64,000 nt of DNA from Marinobacter shengliensis (GCF_003007715.1 NZ_PXNO01000021.1:186001-250000); one strand, 5' to 3'. Positions 27,118 to 37,461 are shown, numbered from the stretch's first letter. Made by a program: numbers and translations. The notes: a model not told the origin generated them from the sequence alone.

Positions 27118-28776
27118 TCAGCCCACAAAGATCCGTTTGGCCAGGCCTGCGCCTTTCAGACCTCGGATCGCCAGGGTGGTCACCAGCCCGCCAATCATCG
27201 CGCCCACCACACCGCAGGTGAGTATGTCCTGCCCGGTCAGGTACAGGCCGGGGATGTCGGTTTTCGACCGCAGCCAGCGTTGTTCAAAGCGTTCCGGTGT
27301 GTGGTCCAGGCCATAGAGTTCGCCTTGCTCGTAACGGCAGAACCAGGCAGTCGACAGCGGTGTGGAGGTTTCCACATAGTCCACCTTGCCCCGGAGCTGG
27401 GGCAGCTTCTCATACATCACCTCCAGCAACTGGTCGGTGATCCGGGCTTTCACTGCCTCGTAATCATCACCTCGTTTGCCCCAGGTGGAGCCCTGCCAGG
27501 GCTCGAACATCTCCCAGGTGGTGGGCGCCACAATCTCGATGGTGGACGTGCCCGGCCAGCGATTCTGGTAATCCGGGTCTTTGGCCGCCGGGAACGAGAT
27601 GTAGACCACGGGGAAAGGCGCGTTATGGGGATCACTAAGGAACCGCTCCACATTGCCATCGTGGTCTGCGCTCGGGTAAATCCAGAAGTTGGTGCGGGGC
27701 AGGCCGAGCTGGTCGGGCGTGCCTTTCAGACCGATGTAAAGACCGATATGTGGCATGGACGGCTTGATGTGTTCCCGATTGCCGGGATAGCCAATGCGGT
27801 CAGCGATGGACTCGGGCAGCAGTCGTTCGAAGGTATTGATCACCCCCGCATTGCTGATCACCAGTGGGGCGCGGATGTCATGGCCGTCGGCCATACGCAC
27901 GCCAACGGCCTTGCCCTTCTCGATCAGGATATCCTTCACGTCGGCGTAGGTGAGCACATCGCCACCGCCGGCCTGAATCACCGGGATGATGGTTTTGGCA
28001 ATTTCCGAGGCGCCGCCCACCGGGTAGAAGCCACCATACAGGTAATGCTTGGCGATCAGCGCGTGCACCATAAAGCTGGAATGTTTGGGCGTCACGCCGC
28101 AATCGCCCCACTGGCCGGTGATGGCGCCAATCAGCTCCTGGTTGTCGGTCAGGTCGCTTAACACCTCGTAGGTGGTCCGGTTAAAGCAGTCCGGGAGGAC
28201 GGTTTTCAGGCCCCGGGAAACCAGCGGGCCGGCCAGGGCCGGGGACAGTTTGGACAGGGTGTACCACTGCATGCCGTCGGCAACTTTTCCGAGCAGGGCC
28301 AGGTAGCGATCGATGGCTTCGCTTTCGTTTGGGAACGAGGCCAACAGGGAATGCCGCAGGCCCTCCTTGCCGGCCCGAAGGTTGACGACCTTGTCGCCCA
28401 GGAAGAAACGGTCGTAGTTCTCGTCCATGGGCGCCCATTCGAGCTTGCCATCGGTGATGTAATCGAACAGCCGGCGGCCAAGAGTATGGCGGGCGCCCAT
28501 GTCACCAATGTAGTGCACACCCACGTCCCATTCATAGCCGTTGCGGGCATAGCTGTGGGTATAGCCGCCCGCGGTGTAATGCTGTTCCAGAACCAGCACC
28601 TTGTAGCCGGCCTTGGACAGGCAGGCGGCGGTGGTCAGGCCGCCAATACCAGAGCCGATCACCAGGGCGTCATAAGGGCCTTTCAAACGGCTGGCCCGAT
28701 AGCGGGTGCCGATACGGATGGAGCTGGGTGTCAGTGTTTTTGAGGTTGTTTTCTTTACCACCACGATTTTCCCCAC
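27118..28776 (-). CDS. FAD-dependent oxidoreductase, RetSat/CrtISO/phytoene desaturase-like
   Basis: 552 residues from a GTG at 28776. The FAD-binding fold begins LVIGSGIGGLTTAACLSKAG (GSGIGG at 41-46) and ends with E64 in VLVLEQ; LEQHYTAGGYTHSY follows as in carotenoid isomerases and retinol saturases. Near the C-terminus GLYLTGQDILTCGVVGAM is the second FAD contact. The substrate is likely a polyene, lipid or other unsaturated molecule; none can be named. It overlaps the DUF6231-like gene by about 22 bases and is flanked by the photolyase, so a light or pigment link is suggested by context only. Confidence 0.85.
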   Translation of the reverse strand: MGKIVVVKKTTSKTLTPSSIRIGTRYRASRLKGPYDALVIGSGIGGLTTAACLSKAGYKVLVLEQHYTAGGYTHSYARNGYEWDVGVHYIGDMGARHTLGRRLFDYITDGKLEWAPMDENYDRFFLGDKVVNLRAGKEGLRHSLLASFPNESEAIDRYLALLGKVADGMQWYTLSKLSPALAGPLVSRGLKTVLPDCFNRTTYEVLSDLTDNQELIGAITGQWGDCGVTPKHSSFMVHALIAKHYLYGGFYPVGGASEIAKTIIPVIQAGGGDVLTYADVKDILIEKGKAVGVRMADGHDIRAPLVISNAGVINTFERLLPESIADRIGYPGNREHIKPSMPHIGLYIGLKGTPDQLGLPRTNFWIYPSADHDGNVERFLSDPHNAPFPVVYISFPAAKDPDYQNRWPGTSTIEIVAPTTWEMFEPWQGSTWGKRGDDYEAVKARITDQLLEVMYEKLPQLRGKVDYVETSTPLSTAWFCRYEQGELYGLDHTPERFEQRWLRSKTDIPGLYLTGQDILTCGVVGAMIGGLVTTLAIRGLKGAGLAKRIFVG

Positions 28777-29243
28777 ATGTGCGGATTGGCCCAGTTATCG
28801 GGATTGTTCCAGGCCCGTTTATGGTTGTAAGTATCCAGATTGTAGGTGTAAAGCGTGAGTGCGCCGTTCTCGGTTTCCAGCTCTGCGTGGCGCTGGAAAC
28901 CCAAAGCGATGAAATCGGTAAAGCCCCAATCGGAGGACTGGGGCATAACGACGGCAATCTGGTGGGCGCCGTAGTTCCTCAGCTGGCCCAGTAACAGGGC
29001 GCCTTCTTCATAGGGAAGGTGCTCAAGGGTGTCGGTGATCAGGGCCAGATCCGGTGTCTGGGCCGGTGGCAGGTGGGCGTTTGGGTCTTTGGTGTCCAGA
29101 GTCAGTAACTGGCACCCTGCCTGCTGCTTCCAGACTGCTGCAACGTCGTTGGCGGTGCTTCCGCAAGAAAGCAGGGTTTGGGGTTGGCTGGTGTCGATGA
29201 TTCGTGCCAGAACCTTGGCCGGGCTGTCCGCTGATGTGCTCAT
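28755..29243 (-). CDS. DUF6231-like small protein, methyltransferase-like remnant
   Basis: 162 residues from the ATG at 29243. The sequence has the rhythm of a Rossmann methyltransferase (LLSCGSTANDVAAVW, LLTLDTKDP, LALITDTLEHLPYEEGALLLGQLR), but the SAM glycine motif is degenerate. The C-terminus is rich in Trp, Asn and Tyr (NPDNWANPHMWGKSWW). It resembles DUF6231 proteins as far as I recall them. Four-base overlap with the photolyase stop (ATGA) and overlap with the next gene show one operon. Confidence 0.6.
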   Translation of the reverse strand: MSTSADSPAKVLARIIDTSQPQTLLSCGSTANDVAAVWKQQAGCQLLTLDTKDPNAHLPPAQTPDLALITDTLEHLPYEEGALLLGQLRNYGAHQIAVVMPQSSDWGFTDFIALGFQRHAELETENGALTLYTYNLDTYNHKRAWNNPDNWANPHMWGKSWW

Positions 29244-30565
29244 AGAATGGGCCAGTCTGCTGCGTCCACGGTATGCAGGCCCACCGGTTGTGAAGACCTG
29301 CCCTGCCATCGCTCAACGAAGGCTCCATCAGGATCGTATTGTTGCGCCTGCTTGTCCAGATTGAATTGCCGCAAGCCTCGCGGGTCTGCGCCCACGCCGG
29401 CCAGGTACTGCCAGTTGCCGTAGTTGCTGGCGACATCGTAATCTACCAGCTGCTGTTCAAACCAGGCTGCGCCGTAGCGCCAGTCCAGTTCCAGTTCGTG
29501 CACGAAGCAACTGGCGACCAATTGCCTGGCCCGGTTGCTCATGTAGCCGGTTTCGCGCAGTTGGTTCATGGCGGCGTTGACGATGGGATACTGGGTGTTT
29601 CCTTCACACCAGGCCTTAAAACGATGGCCATAGAAGGTCACCTGCCGATGCTTGCGTTGCACACCATCCCGGCGGAACAGGTGGCTGCCGTGTTTGAGCG
29701 CGTACCAGTAGAAGTATTCGCGCCAGAGCAGTTCGAACCAGAGCCAGTAGGTGGAATCGTTACGGGTGTGCTGGCGTTCGTAATCTTCGATGGTGGCAGC
29801 CACCTCCCGAGCTGACAGGCTGCCATTGGCCAGCCAGGGGGAAAACTTGGAGGACGAGTCCCAGTCATCCAGGGCGTTGCGGGTTTCCTTGTAGGTGGCA
29901 ATGCCGTGGTTGCCAAAGCAATACTCTTGCAGGCGCGCCAGCCCGGCAGTCTCTCCGCCTGTAAACGTCAGCGCCGATGAGGGCTCTGGGATAGGCGGGC
30001 ATTCACCCCGGTTGTCTTCCGGGAACCCGGGCGGCGGTGGCAGGGCGGTCAGCGTGCGAATACGCAGAAGATCGGGGCCCCGTTCGCCCTGCTTCTCGAT
30101 CCGCTTGCGGAACTGGGAAAAGGTTCCGGGCAGCTCGCTGAGAGGCATAGGCAGCGAGCCTTCCGTATACAGGCTCAGTGTTTCGAACTCCTGAAACAGG
30201 GTGTTTGGCAGCTTCTGTTGAAGCGTCTGCCACTGTTGCGCTTCGATGGTGCCGGGCTGGCGTGAGCGAATAATGCGATCAACGGAATGCTGGTGAACCA
30301 GCCCAGGGAGTGCCTGCTCCGGTTCTCCGAAGGCAATGTGCAGCCGCTGGCCCAGGGCCCGCAGGCTGCGCTCCAGGTCGGTCAGGCTTTGCCACAGAAA
30401 CCGCCATCGATGCTCACCCATCGCCCGGCACTGGAATGGCCCGTTGGCAAACCACCGGGGATCCACCACGTACACGCACAGCAACATGTCAGAGCGGGCC
30501 GCTGCCAGTAGCGCTGCGTTATCGTGCATTCGCAGGTCGCGGGTAAACCAGTAAAGCGTTTTCAA
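29240..30565 (-). CDS. DASH-type cryptochrome/photolyase
   Basis: 441 residues from a TTG at 30565 with AGAAGG upstream. An N-terminal alpha/beta domain (TLYWFTRDLRMHDNAAL) is followed by the helical FAD domain with STYWLWFELLWREYFYW, TGYMSNRARQLVAS and the DASH-like ASNYGNWQYLAGVGADPRG. Such enzymes use blue light to repair pyrimidine dimers in single-stranded or looped DNA. It leads a minus-strand operon with the DUF6231-like, RetSat-like and TIGR03643 genes and is divergent from frmA. Confidence 0.92.
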   Translation of the reverse strand: MKTLYWFTRDLRMHDNAALLAAARSDMLLCVYVVDPRWFANGPFQCRAMGEHRWRFLWQSLTDLERSLRALGQRLHIAFGEPEQALPGLVHQHSVDRIIRSRQPGTIEAQQWQTLQQKLPNTLFQEFETLSLYTEGSLPMPLSELPGTFSQFRKRIEKQGERGPDLLRIRTLTALPPPPGFPEDNRGECPPIPEPSSALTFTGGETAGLARLQEYCFGNHGIATYKETRNALDDWDSSSKFSPWLANGSLSAREVAATIEDYERQHTRNDSTYWLWFELLWREYFYWYALKHGSHLFRRDGVQRKHRQVTFYGHRFKAWCEGNTQYPIVNAAMNQLRETGYMSNRARQLVASCFVHELELDWRYGAAWFEQQLVDYDVASNYGNWQYLAGVGADPRGLRQFNLDKQAQQYDPDGAFVERWQGRSSQPVGLHTVDAADWPIL

Positions 30566-30599
30566 AGTATTAAACCTTCTGAAAAAGTTACCGGAACAT

Positions 30600-30656
30600 A
30601 CGTCAGTAATTGCCCGGAGGATTGGCGTCTGTTTCAGGCCTTGAGGGCACTGACGT
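30600..30656. repeat. Interrupted inverted repeat in the photolyase/frmA divergent region
   Basis: ACGTCAG (30600-30606) and TGCCC (30611-30615) mirror GGGCA (30645-30649) and CTGACGT (30650-30656), giving a twelve-base-pair interrupted stem around a ~29-base interior. It sits between two divergent promoters, about 65 bases before the frmA start, and could be a paired operator or a leader fold. Confidence 0.35.
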
Positions 30657-30661
30657 GCTAA

Positions 30662-31831
<1,170 letters not shown>

Positions 31832-31858
31832 TCAGGGTTGCACCCAGGTCAGAACGTT

Positions 31859-31892
31859 AAAGGGGAGGCCGCCGGCCTCCCCTTTGTTTTTT
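31859..31892 (+). terminator. Rho-independent terminator of frmA
   Basis: Perfect 12-bp stem AAAGGGGAGGCC (31859-31870) / GGCCTCCCCTTT (31874-31885) with a 3-base loop, then G and six T residues. Strongly terminator-like for frmA; the convergent gene may use it in part. Confidence 0.92.
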
Positions 31893-31911
31893 CGGTCATG
31901 GACTCAGCCTG

Positions 31912-32595
31912 TTAGCTGGCCTGTAACGCCTGCACCACGGCCTTGGCGGTGCCCTCGGAAGAGGCCGGGTTTTGCCCGGTGATCAACTTGCCGTCCACCA
32001 CAATGTGCGGTGCCCAGTCATCGCCACGGGTATAGCGGGCGTTGTTCTGCTTGAGCATGTCTTCCAGCAGAAACGGCACGATGTTGGTGAGCTGAACGGC
32101 GTCTTCTTCGGTATTACTGAAACCGGTGACTTCCCGGCCGCCTACGATGTTCTGATCCGGCTTGACGAACACGTTCTTGAAAACCGCCGGGGCGTGGCAA
32201 ACAGCGCCAATCACCTTGTCCTGCTCGTAGGCCGTCTTGATCAGGGCGATGGACTTTTGATCCTCTGCCAGATCCCACAGCGGGCCGTGGCCACCGGGGT
32301 AGAAAATGGCATCGAACTGGTTCATGTCCACATCCGCCAGCTTTTTCGTGCTGGCGAGCATTTCACGGGCGTGAGTGTCGTCCATGAAGCGGCGGGTGGA
32401 TTCAGTGAGGGCGTCTTCGGCTTCACTGTTGGGGTCTACCGGCGGCTGACCGCCTTTAGGGGACGCGAGGGTAATGTCGGCGCCTGCGTCCTTGAAGACG
32501 TAAAACGGTGACGTGAACTCTTCCAGCCAGAAGCCTGTCTTGTGGCCGGTATCGCCCATTTGGTCATGGGAAGTCAGTACCATCAGTATCTTCAT
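31912..32595 (-). CDS. DJ-1/PfpI superfamily protein, Hsp31/glyoxalase III-like
   Basis: 227 residues from the ATG at 32595 (AAGGA upstream); the longer open frame has no homology-like sequence. The nucleophile elbow is GAVCHAPAVF with C133-H134, and the conserved acid is in WLEEF (E25/E26), giving the Hsp31 type of site. These proteins act as glyoxalases or protein deglycases and chaperones against methylglyoxal. It is convergent with frmA, another aldehyde detoxifier. Confidence 0.85.
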   Translation of the reverse strand: MKILMVLTSHDQMGDTGHKTGFWLEEFTSPFYVFKDAGADITLASPKGGQPPVDPNSEAEDALTESTRRFMDDTHAREMLASTKKLADVDMNQFDAIFYPGGHGPLWDLAEDQKSIALIKTAYEQDKVIGAVCHAPAVFKNVFVKPDQNIVGGREVTGFSNTEEDAVQLTNIVPFLLEDMLKQNNARYTRGDDWAPHIVVDGKLITGQNPASSEGTAKAVVQALQAS

Positions 32596-32769
32596 TGTGG
32601 TCGATCCTTGTGTCGGAGTTGAGAAACGAGTTTGATGTGCCTTACCCCGAGACCTTGTGGCGGGATGGCGATATTTCAACAGGGATTACGGTTACAGGTA
32701 GGTTATGGATGCTGCGGCCTACTATACTGTCATCGTTTTACACTCATTTGACCATGGATTGAGGCCGAA

Positions 32770-33537
32770 ATGGACGTGAGAAACACACCGCTGTGGCTGG
32801 CATCTATACTGCTAGCGTTCTCCTTGTCAGCACAGGCGCAGCAGGGCACGGAAACCGTCGAACCACTCACGGTCACCGTCGGGGTGAACCATTCTCCGCC
32901 CTACCGAATACTGGACGCCGGCCATAAAGGTGGCCTCTATCTGGAGATTTTCGAGGAAATTGCCGATCGCCTTGGTTGGCAGGTGAAGTACCGGGAGGCG
33001 CCGTTTCGGCGTGTTCTGCTGATGCTGCAAAGAGGGGAAGTGGATGTAATGCTGGGGCCGCTGAGAACCGACGGTCGCGAGGACTACATGACCTTCGTTG
33101 CCCCCGCTTTCCCGCCGGAGCGCCGTCTTTTCTTCTATCTGGATGACGACCACCGGATCACCCGCTACAACGATCTTTACGGAAGAACGGTTGGCGTCCT
33201 GGATGGCGCCACCTACTTCAGCCGGTTTGATCGCGACAGGGATCTGATCAAAGAATCGGCACCGCACTACGAGAACCTGATGCTGATGATGGAAAAAGGC
33301 CGGGTGGATGTGGTGATCGCTCCGGAACTTGTAGGCCTGTACACCATCAGTCGATTGCAACTCCCGGCGCAGGTATCTCCGTTTTTTGTGCCGGGCGAAC
33401 GTTCCTGGATTGCGGTGTCGGATAAATCGCCTGCGCTAAAATATGCTGACGACATTCGCGCGGCCCTGAAGCTGATCGAACGTGAAGGTATCAAGGAAAA
33501 TCTTGTGTTGAAGTACCTGGAACAACCCGCTCAATGA
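32770..33537 (+). CDS. Periplasmic solute-binding protein, SBP_bac_3 type
   Basis: 255 residues with a signal peptide ending near LSAQA (residue 23). The family-3 pattern is visible: VNHSPPYRI, a YLEIFEEIADRLGWQVKY helix-strand, and RGEVDVMLGPLRTDGRE. It may bind an amino acid or act as a sensory protein; no permease gene is nearby. The ATG has GAGG five bases ahead. Its stop overlaps the start of the RNase J-like gene (ATGA), an odd pairing of an exported binding protein with a cytosolic RNA-type nuclease. Confidence 0.82.
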   Translation: MDVRNTPLWLASILLAFSLSAQAQQGTETVEPLTVTVGVNHSPPYRILDAGHKGGLYLEIFEEIADRLGWQVKYREAPFRRVLLMLQRGEVDVMLGPLRTDGREDYMTFVAPAFPPERRLFFYLDDDHRITRYNDLYGRTVGVLDGATYFSRFDRDRDLIKESAPHYENLMLMMEKGRVDVVIAPELVGLYTISRLQLPAQVSPFFVPGERSWIAVSDKSPALKYADDIRAALKLIEREGIKENLVLKYLEQPAQ

Positions 33538-34916
33538 CCCCTGACCACAACGATTTATGGTTTTTGCCCCTTGGCGGCACGGGTGAAATCGGTATGAACC
33601 TGAACCTCTACGGCCACGATGGCCAGTGGTTGATGGTGGACTGCGGGGTGACCTTCCCCAAGCCGGGCCGTATCGCGGCCGATGGCACCGTGCACCATCG
33701 TGGTGAGCCACCGGTGCAGATGGCAGACCCGGCGTTTATCGCCGACCGGCGGGACAAACTGGCGGGGTTGATCATTACCCATGCCCACGAAGATCACATC
33801 GGCGCCGTGCCCTATCTCTGGCCACTGCTGCAGTGCCCCGTCTACACCAGCCGATTTACCGCTGAAATCCTGCGCCGAAAGCTGGCGGAGTTTGATCTGT
33901 TGCATCGGGTACCGATCATCGAGGTGGACACCGGAGAGCGCCGGCAGATCGGCACGTTCAATGTGCAGTGGCTGGCACTCACCCACTCGATTCCCGACCC
34001 CAATGCCCTGATGATCCGCACCCGGATTGGCAACATTTTCCACAGCGGTGACTGGAAGCTGGATGATAATCCGTTGGTTGGTCACGGTTACACCACATCC
34101 ACGTTTACCGATCTGGCGGAAGAGGGTGTGGCCGCCATGGTCTGTGATTCCACCAACGCCACCGTGCAGGGCCACTCGGTGTCCGAGGCGGCGCTGCACG
34201 AAGGCCTGCGGGACCTGATTGCGGTGGCCGAGGGGCGGGTGATTGTCACCTGCTTTGGCAGTAATATTGCGCGCCTGCATACGCTGGCCAGTATTGCCCG
34301 GGAAACAGGCCGCTACATGGGATTGCTGGGCCGCTCTTTGGTAAACATGAGTGGTGCGGCCAAGGCTACGGGGCTTTGGCCGGGCTCAGACAAACTGATC
34401 AGCCCCGCCCATCTGGGCTACCTGCCGCGCCATGAGGTACTGGGTGTGGCCACCGGCAGCCAGGGTGAACCTCGAACCGCGTTGCGGCGCCTTGCCCAGG
34501 GCAGCCACCCGGATTTTGAGCTGGAAGCCGGTGACACGGTGATTTTCAGTGCCCGGGCAATACCCGGCAATGAAGAAGCCATCGAGGCGCTGATCAGCCA
34601 GCTGCGCAAACTGGGGGTGATTGTGATTACCGCCGAAGACGCGGGCGTGCCCATTCATGCCTCAGGCCATCCGGCCCAGGATGAACTCAAGGCGATGTAT
34701 CGCTGGGTTCAGCCCCGCATTGCCATTCCTGTTCACGGTGAGGCTGAACACATGGACGTGCATGCCGACCTTGCGAAAGGTGCAGGCGTGCCCAGGGCCA
34801 TGGTTGGCCGAAATGGCGACCTGTTCATGGTGCGGCCAGTACCGGGCATTCGGCGTCAGGTTGTCGAAACCGGACGGTTGGGGTGGCAGAAGCAGGAGTT
34901 GGTCAGAGTGTACTGA
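33534..34916 (+). CDS. RNase J-like MBL-fold hydrolase
   Basis: 460 residues. It opens with LPLGGTGEIGMNLNLYG and carries THAHEDHIG (H83, H85, D87, H88), the metal site of RNase J/beta-CASP enzymes. Other conserved parts are FFGSNIARL-type CFGSNIARLHT, TGSQGEPRTALRRL and PVHGEAEHM with a late histidine. It is about 90 residues shorter than Bacillus RNase J and lacks much of the C-terminal oligomerisation part. RNase J enzymes have 5'-exo- and endoribonuclease activity and are uncommon in gammaproteobacteria. Translation is coupled to the preceding solute-binding protein. Confidence 0.85.
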   Translation: MTPDHNDLWFLPLGGTGEIGMNLNLYGHDGQWLMVDCGVTFPKPGRIAADGTVHHRGEPPVQMADPAFIADRRDKLAGLIITHAHEDHIGAVPYLWPLLQCPVYTSRFTAEILRRKLAEFDLLHRVPIIEVDTGERRQIGTFNVQWLALTHSIPDPNALMIRTRIGNIFHSGDWKLDDNPLVGHGYTTSTFTDLAEEGVAAMVCDSTNATVQGHSVSEAALHEGLRDLIAVAEGRVIVTCFGSNIARLHTLASIARETGRYMGLLGRSLVNMSGAAKATGLWPGSDKLISPAHLGYLPRHEVLGVATGSQGEPRTALRRLAQGSHPDFELEAGDTVIFSARAIPGNEEAIEALISQLRKLGVIVITAEDAGVPIHASGHPAQDELKAMYRWVQPRIAIPVHGEAEHMDVHADLAKGAGVPRAMVGRNGDLFMVRPVPGIRRQVVETGRLGWQKQELVRVY

Positions 34917-34987
34917 GGGTTACAAGGAACTTAGTAAGCTTATGATGGTCTATGTCGCCAATCCGTGAGTGACGCAAGGGAATGAAG

Positions 34988-35674
34988 ATGACCACTATTC
35001 GATTATGGGATCTACCGGTCCGGCTGTTTCACTGGTTGTTGGTGTTGGCGGTGATTGGCGCCATCGTGACCACCAAGCTCGGTGGCAGCTGGATGGCGTG
35101 GCATGAGCGATTTGGCTTGCTGGTTGTGGGCTTGCTGGCCTTTCGTATCGTCTGGGGCTTTCTGGGTTCCAGTTACGCCAGGTTTACCCGTTTTGTACGC
35201 GGCCCCGGCGCTATCATGGCCTATCTCAAAGGCCGGTGGCAGGGCGTGGGCCACAACCCGCTGGGTGCTTTATCGGTTCTGGCCCTGATCGGCCTGTTCG
35301 GTTTTCAGGCCGTGACTGGGTTGTTCGCCAATGACGAAATCGCCTTCTACGGCCCTCTGTACCCGCTGGTGTCGTCAGATCTGAGCGGCACCCTGAGTGG
35401 CTGGCACCGGCAAACCGAATGGTATCTGTATGGCCTGGTGGCCCTGCATGTGGCAGCGGTGATGTTCTACACCCACGTCAAGAAAGACAATCTGGTGGAA
35501 CCGATGATCACCGGCAGGAAAGTGGTCCCACAAGGGCAGGCTGAGGATGCTAAAGGCGGGGGTGCGATCGCATTCGTGGTGTCTCTGGTGCTTGCACTGG
35601 CGGTGGTGTGGGTGGCCAGCGGTGAGCTTGTATCACCACCGCCGGCACCCGCACCCCAGGATCTGGGTTGGTAG
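34988..35674 (+). CDS. Cytochrome b561-type membrane protein
   Basis: About 228 residues from ATG 34988, which has AAGGGA seven bases ahead; an ATG at 34982 lies too close to it. Four main helices hold the heme histidines: VRLFHWLLVL near the start, WHERFGLL, LSGWHRQTEW and LVALHVAAVMFYTHVKK. This is the PF01292 di-heme cytochrome b that shuttles electrons between quinone and a partner c-type cytochrome. A final hydrophobic helix and a Pro-rich tail follow. A cytochrome c' gene lies convergently 14 bases away and is the obvious partner candidate. Confidence 0.88.
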   Translation: MTTIRLWDLPVRLFHWLLVLAVIGAIVTTKLGGSWMAWHERFGLLVVGLLAFRIVWGFLGSSYARFTRFVRGPGAIMAYLKGRWQGVGHNPLGALSVLALIGLFGFQAVTGLFANDEIAFYGPLYPLVSSDLSGTLSGWHRQTEWYLYGLVALHVAAVMFYTHVKKDNLVEPMITGRKVVPQGQAEDAKGGGAIAFVVSLVLALAVVWVASGELVSPPPAPAPQDLGW

Positions 35675-35688
35675 GTTAACCGCGCTGA

Positions 35689-36153
35689 TCAGTCGGCGCG
35701 GAAGTTGTCGTGGCAGGCCTTGCAGGTTTGCCCGACAGCGCTGAACTGGCGCGCCAATGCACCACGGTCACCAGTGGCAGCCACTTCCCGCAGTTTGTTG
35801 GCTTCACGAACAAAGTTGGTGCCGACTTCCCGGACTTTATCCGTTTGCTGGAAAAACTCAGGCTTCAGGCGAGTGTTTTCCGCCTTGTCCATGGCTGAAT
35901 CCGGGCTGTACAGAGCGCCCATGCCGGAGTTGGCAACGGCGGCAATGGCATTGGCTGCGGCTTTCATCTGGTCAGCATTGAATTCAACGTCGCCATCAAC
36001 CGCCTGGGCCTTGATCTTGCCCATGTTCCAGGACATGAACTGGTAACCCGCTTGGCGTGCTTTGATCTGGTCCTCCACGCTCAACTGGGCAACCGCTGGT
36101 ATGGCAAACGAAGCAGCGAGTATAGCGGCGGTAATAACACCGGTTTTTTTCAT
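35689..36153 (-). CDS. Cytochrome c'
   Basis: 154 residues with a signal peptide ending at AVAQ (residue 23). The heme motif CKACH is at 144-148 near the C-terminus, as in four-helix-bundle class II cytochromes c. A GAGAGGGA ribosome site precedes the ATG. Cytochromes c' bind NO and protect against nitrosative stress. It converges on a cytochrome b561 gene, with which it is usually paired. Confidence 0.92.
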   Translation of the reverse strand: MKKTGVITAAILAASFAIPAVAQLSVEDQIKARQAGYQFMSWNMGKIKAQAVDGDVEFNADQMKAAANAIAAVANSGMGALYSPDSAMDKAENTRLKPEFFQQTDKVREVGTNFVREANKLREVAATGDRGALARQFSAVGQTCKACHDNFRAD

Positions 36154-36290
36154 CTCAGGTCCCTCTCTTTTAGTCTGATTGGTTAGGTTACCAAAATGCT
36201 CTATAAAGGCATGGTTATGAGCATGCTACCTGTATAGACTCATTGCAGACAGTTATAACAGACCAAAGTTCAATCTGGAGAATTCCGCAT

Positions 36291-36719
36291 ATGGCGATCT
36301 GGACAGTAACCCCGAACCTGGAACACATGGCTGAGGCAAGTAAAAACACCGCCGTCAGCCACATGGGTATTGAATACCTCGAGATTGGTGACGATTACGT
36401 GAAGGGCCGCATGCCGGTGGACCAGCGTACGGTTCAGCCATTTGGCATCCTGCACGGCGGTTCCTCGGTGTTGCTGGCGGAAACCCTGGGCAGCATGGCG
36501 GCCAATTGCTGCCTGAAAGACAAGAACACCGTGGCGGTGGGGCTGGATATCAACGCCAACCACATTCGCCCGGTGACCGGCGGCTGGGTATACGGCACGG
36601 CCCGCGCCCAGCACATCGGCAGCACCACCCAGGTTTGGGAAATCCGCCTGGAGAACGAGCAAGGCAAGCTGACCTGCATTTCCAGGCTGACGATGGCGGT
36701 TACCAAGCGTCCCGGTTGA
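36291..36719 (+). CDS. Hotdog-fold thioesterase, PaaI/MenI type
   Basis: 142 residues from ATG 36291 (CTGGAG ten bases ahead); the upstream in-frame start at 36243 lacks a ribosome site. The motif FGILHGGSSVLLAETLGS with the catalytic HGG and Glu marks the PaaI/YdiI/MenI group, which hydrolyses aryl- or acyl-CoA. The substrate is not known. Its last 20 bases overlap the 3' end of the convergent metal permease gene. Confidence 0.88.
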   Translation: MAIWTVTPNLEHMAEASKNTAVSHMGIEYLEIGDDYVKGRMPVDQRTVQPFGILHGGSSVLLAETLGSMAANCCLKDKNTVAVGLDINANHIRPVTGGWVYGTARAQHIGSTTQVWEIRLENEQGKLTCISRLTMAVTKRPG

Positions 36720-37461
36720 TGGGTTTGCGCGCCAGCACCGCCGCACTGGCACAGGTGGCCATGGCAGCGATAACCACGGTTGGCCCGGTTGGCAGATCCT
36801 GCCAGGCCGAGATCAGAAGCCCCAGACTGTGGCCCGCCAGGCACGTCAGTATGGCGAAGACAATGCTGGTGCCCCGCAGGTGTATCAGTAGCAGTGGGGC
36901 GGCAATCAATGAGGTGAACACCACGTAGATGCCGGCCAGGTCGACCGTCAGTGTGATGGCGATAGCGAACATTGGCAGGAACAGCCAGCCCCTGTAACTC
37001 TGCGGCAGGACGTATTGCCAGACAAGCACGGCCAGTGCCAGCAGCACCATCGGGGCCAGCACCGTGGGTGTGGTCCAGAGCAGATCTCCGTTCAGGGTAT
37101 GGGCAAGCCGCTGTGCGCCGTGGGGGTCCTGGCTTACCAGCAAGGTGGCCAGGCACGCGCCCAGTGCGTAGAGCAGGCCAATCATGGCTTCACGGTGACG
37201 GGTCAGATACCGTAAAACCAGGCTGACCAAGGCAACCGCAAGCAGCGCCAGGGCCAGACTGCTGGCAAGGCTTGCAGTGGAGCCGCTGGCAGGGAGTACC
37301 GTACCGACCAGCAAAATGCCCAGCGCCGCCCACTGGGCGATCGCCAGATCCGCAAATACCATACCCCGCTCAAGTACCCGGTTGCCCAGAGGCACCAGGG
37401 CGATTGCAGTCAGCGCGCTGGCGGTGAGTGCCGGCCACATCCAGCCCCACTCATTCCACAT
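36700..37461 (-). CDS. Metal ABC transporter permease, ZnuB/AztB type
   Basis: 253 residues with about eight hydrophobic segments. Family-3 metal permease features are FADLAIAQWAALG near the N-terminus and TVDLAGIYVVFTSLIAAPLLL later. It should form the inner-membrane pathway for zinc. It overlaps the end of the binding-protein gene by 11 bases. Unlike usual znu or azt operons, no ATPase gene lies beside it; the gene after it is a convergent thioesterase. The ATPase must be encoded elsewhere. Confidence 0.82.
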   Translation of the reverse strand: MWNEWGWMWPALTASALTAIALVPLGNRVLERGMVFADLAIAQWAALGILLVGTVLPASGSTASLASSLALALLAVALVSLVLRYLTRHREAMIGLLYALGACLATLLVSQDPHGAQRLAHTLNGDLLWTTPTVLAPMVLLALAVLVWQYVLPQSYRGWLFLPMFAIAITLTVDLAGIYVVFTSLIAAPLLLIHLRGTSIVFAILTCLAGHSLGLLISAWQDLPTGPTVVIAAMATCASAAVLARKPINRDAW

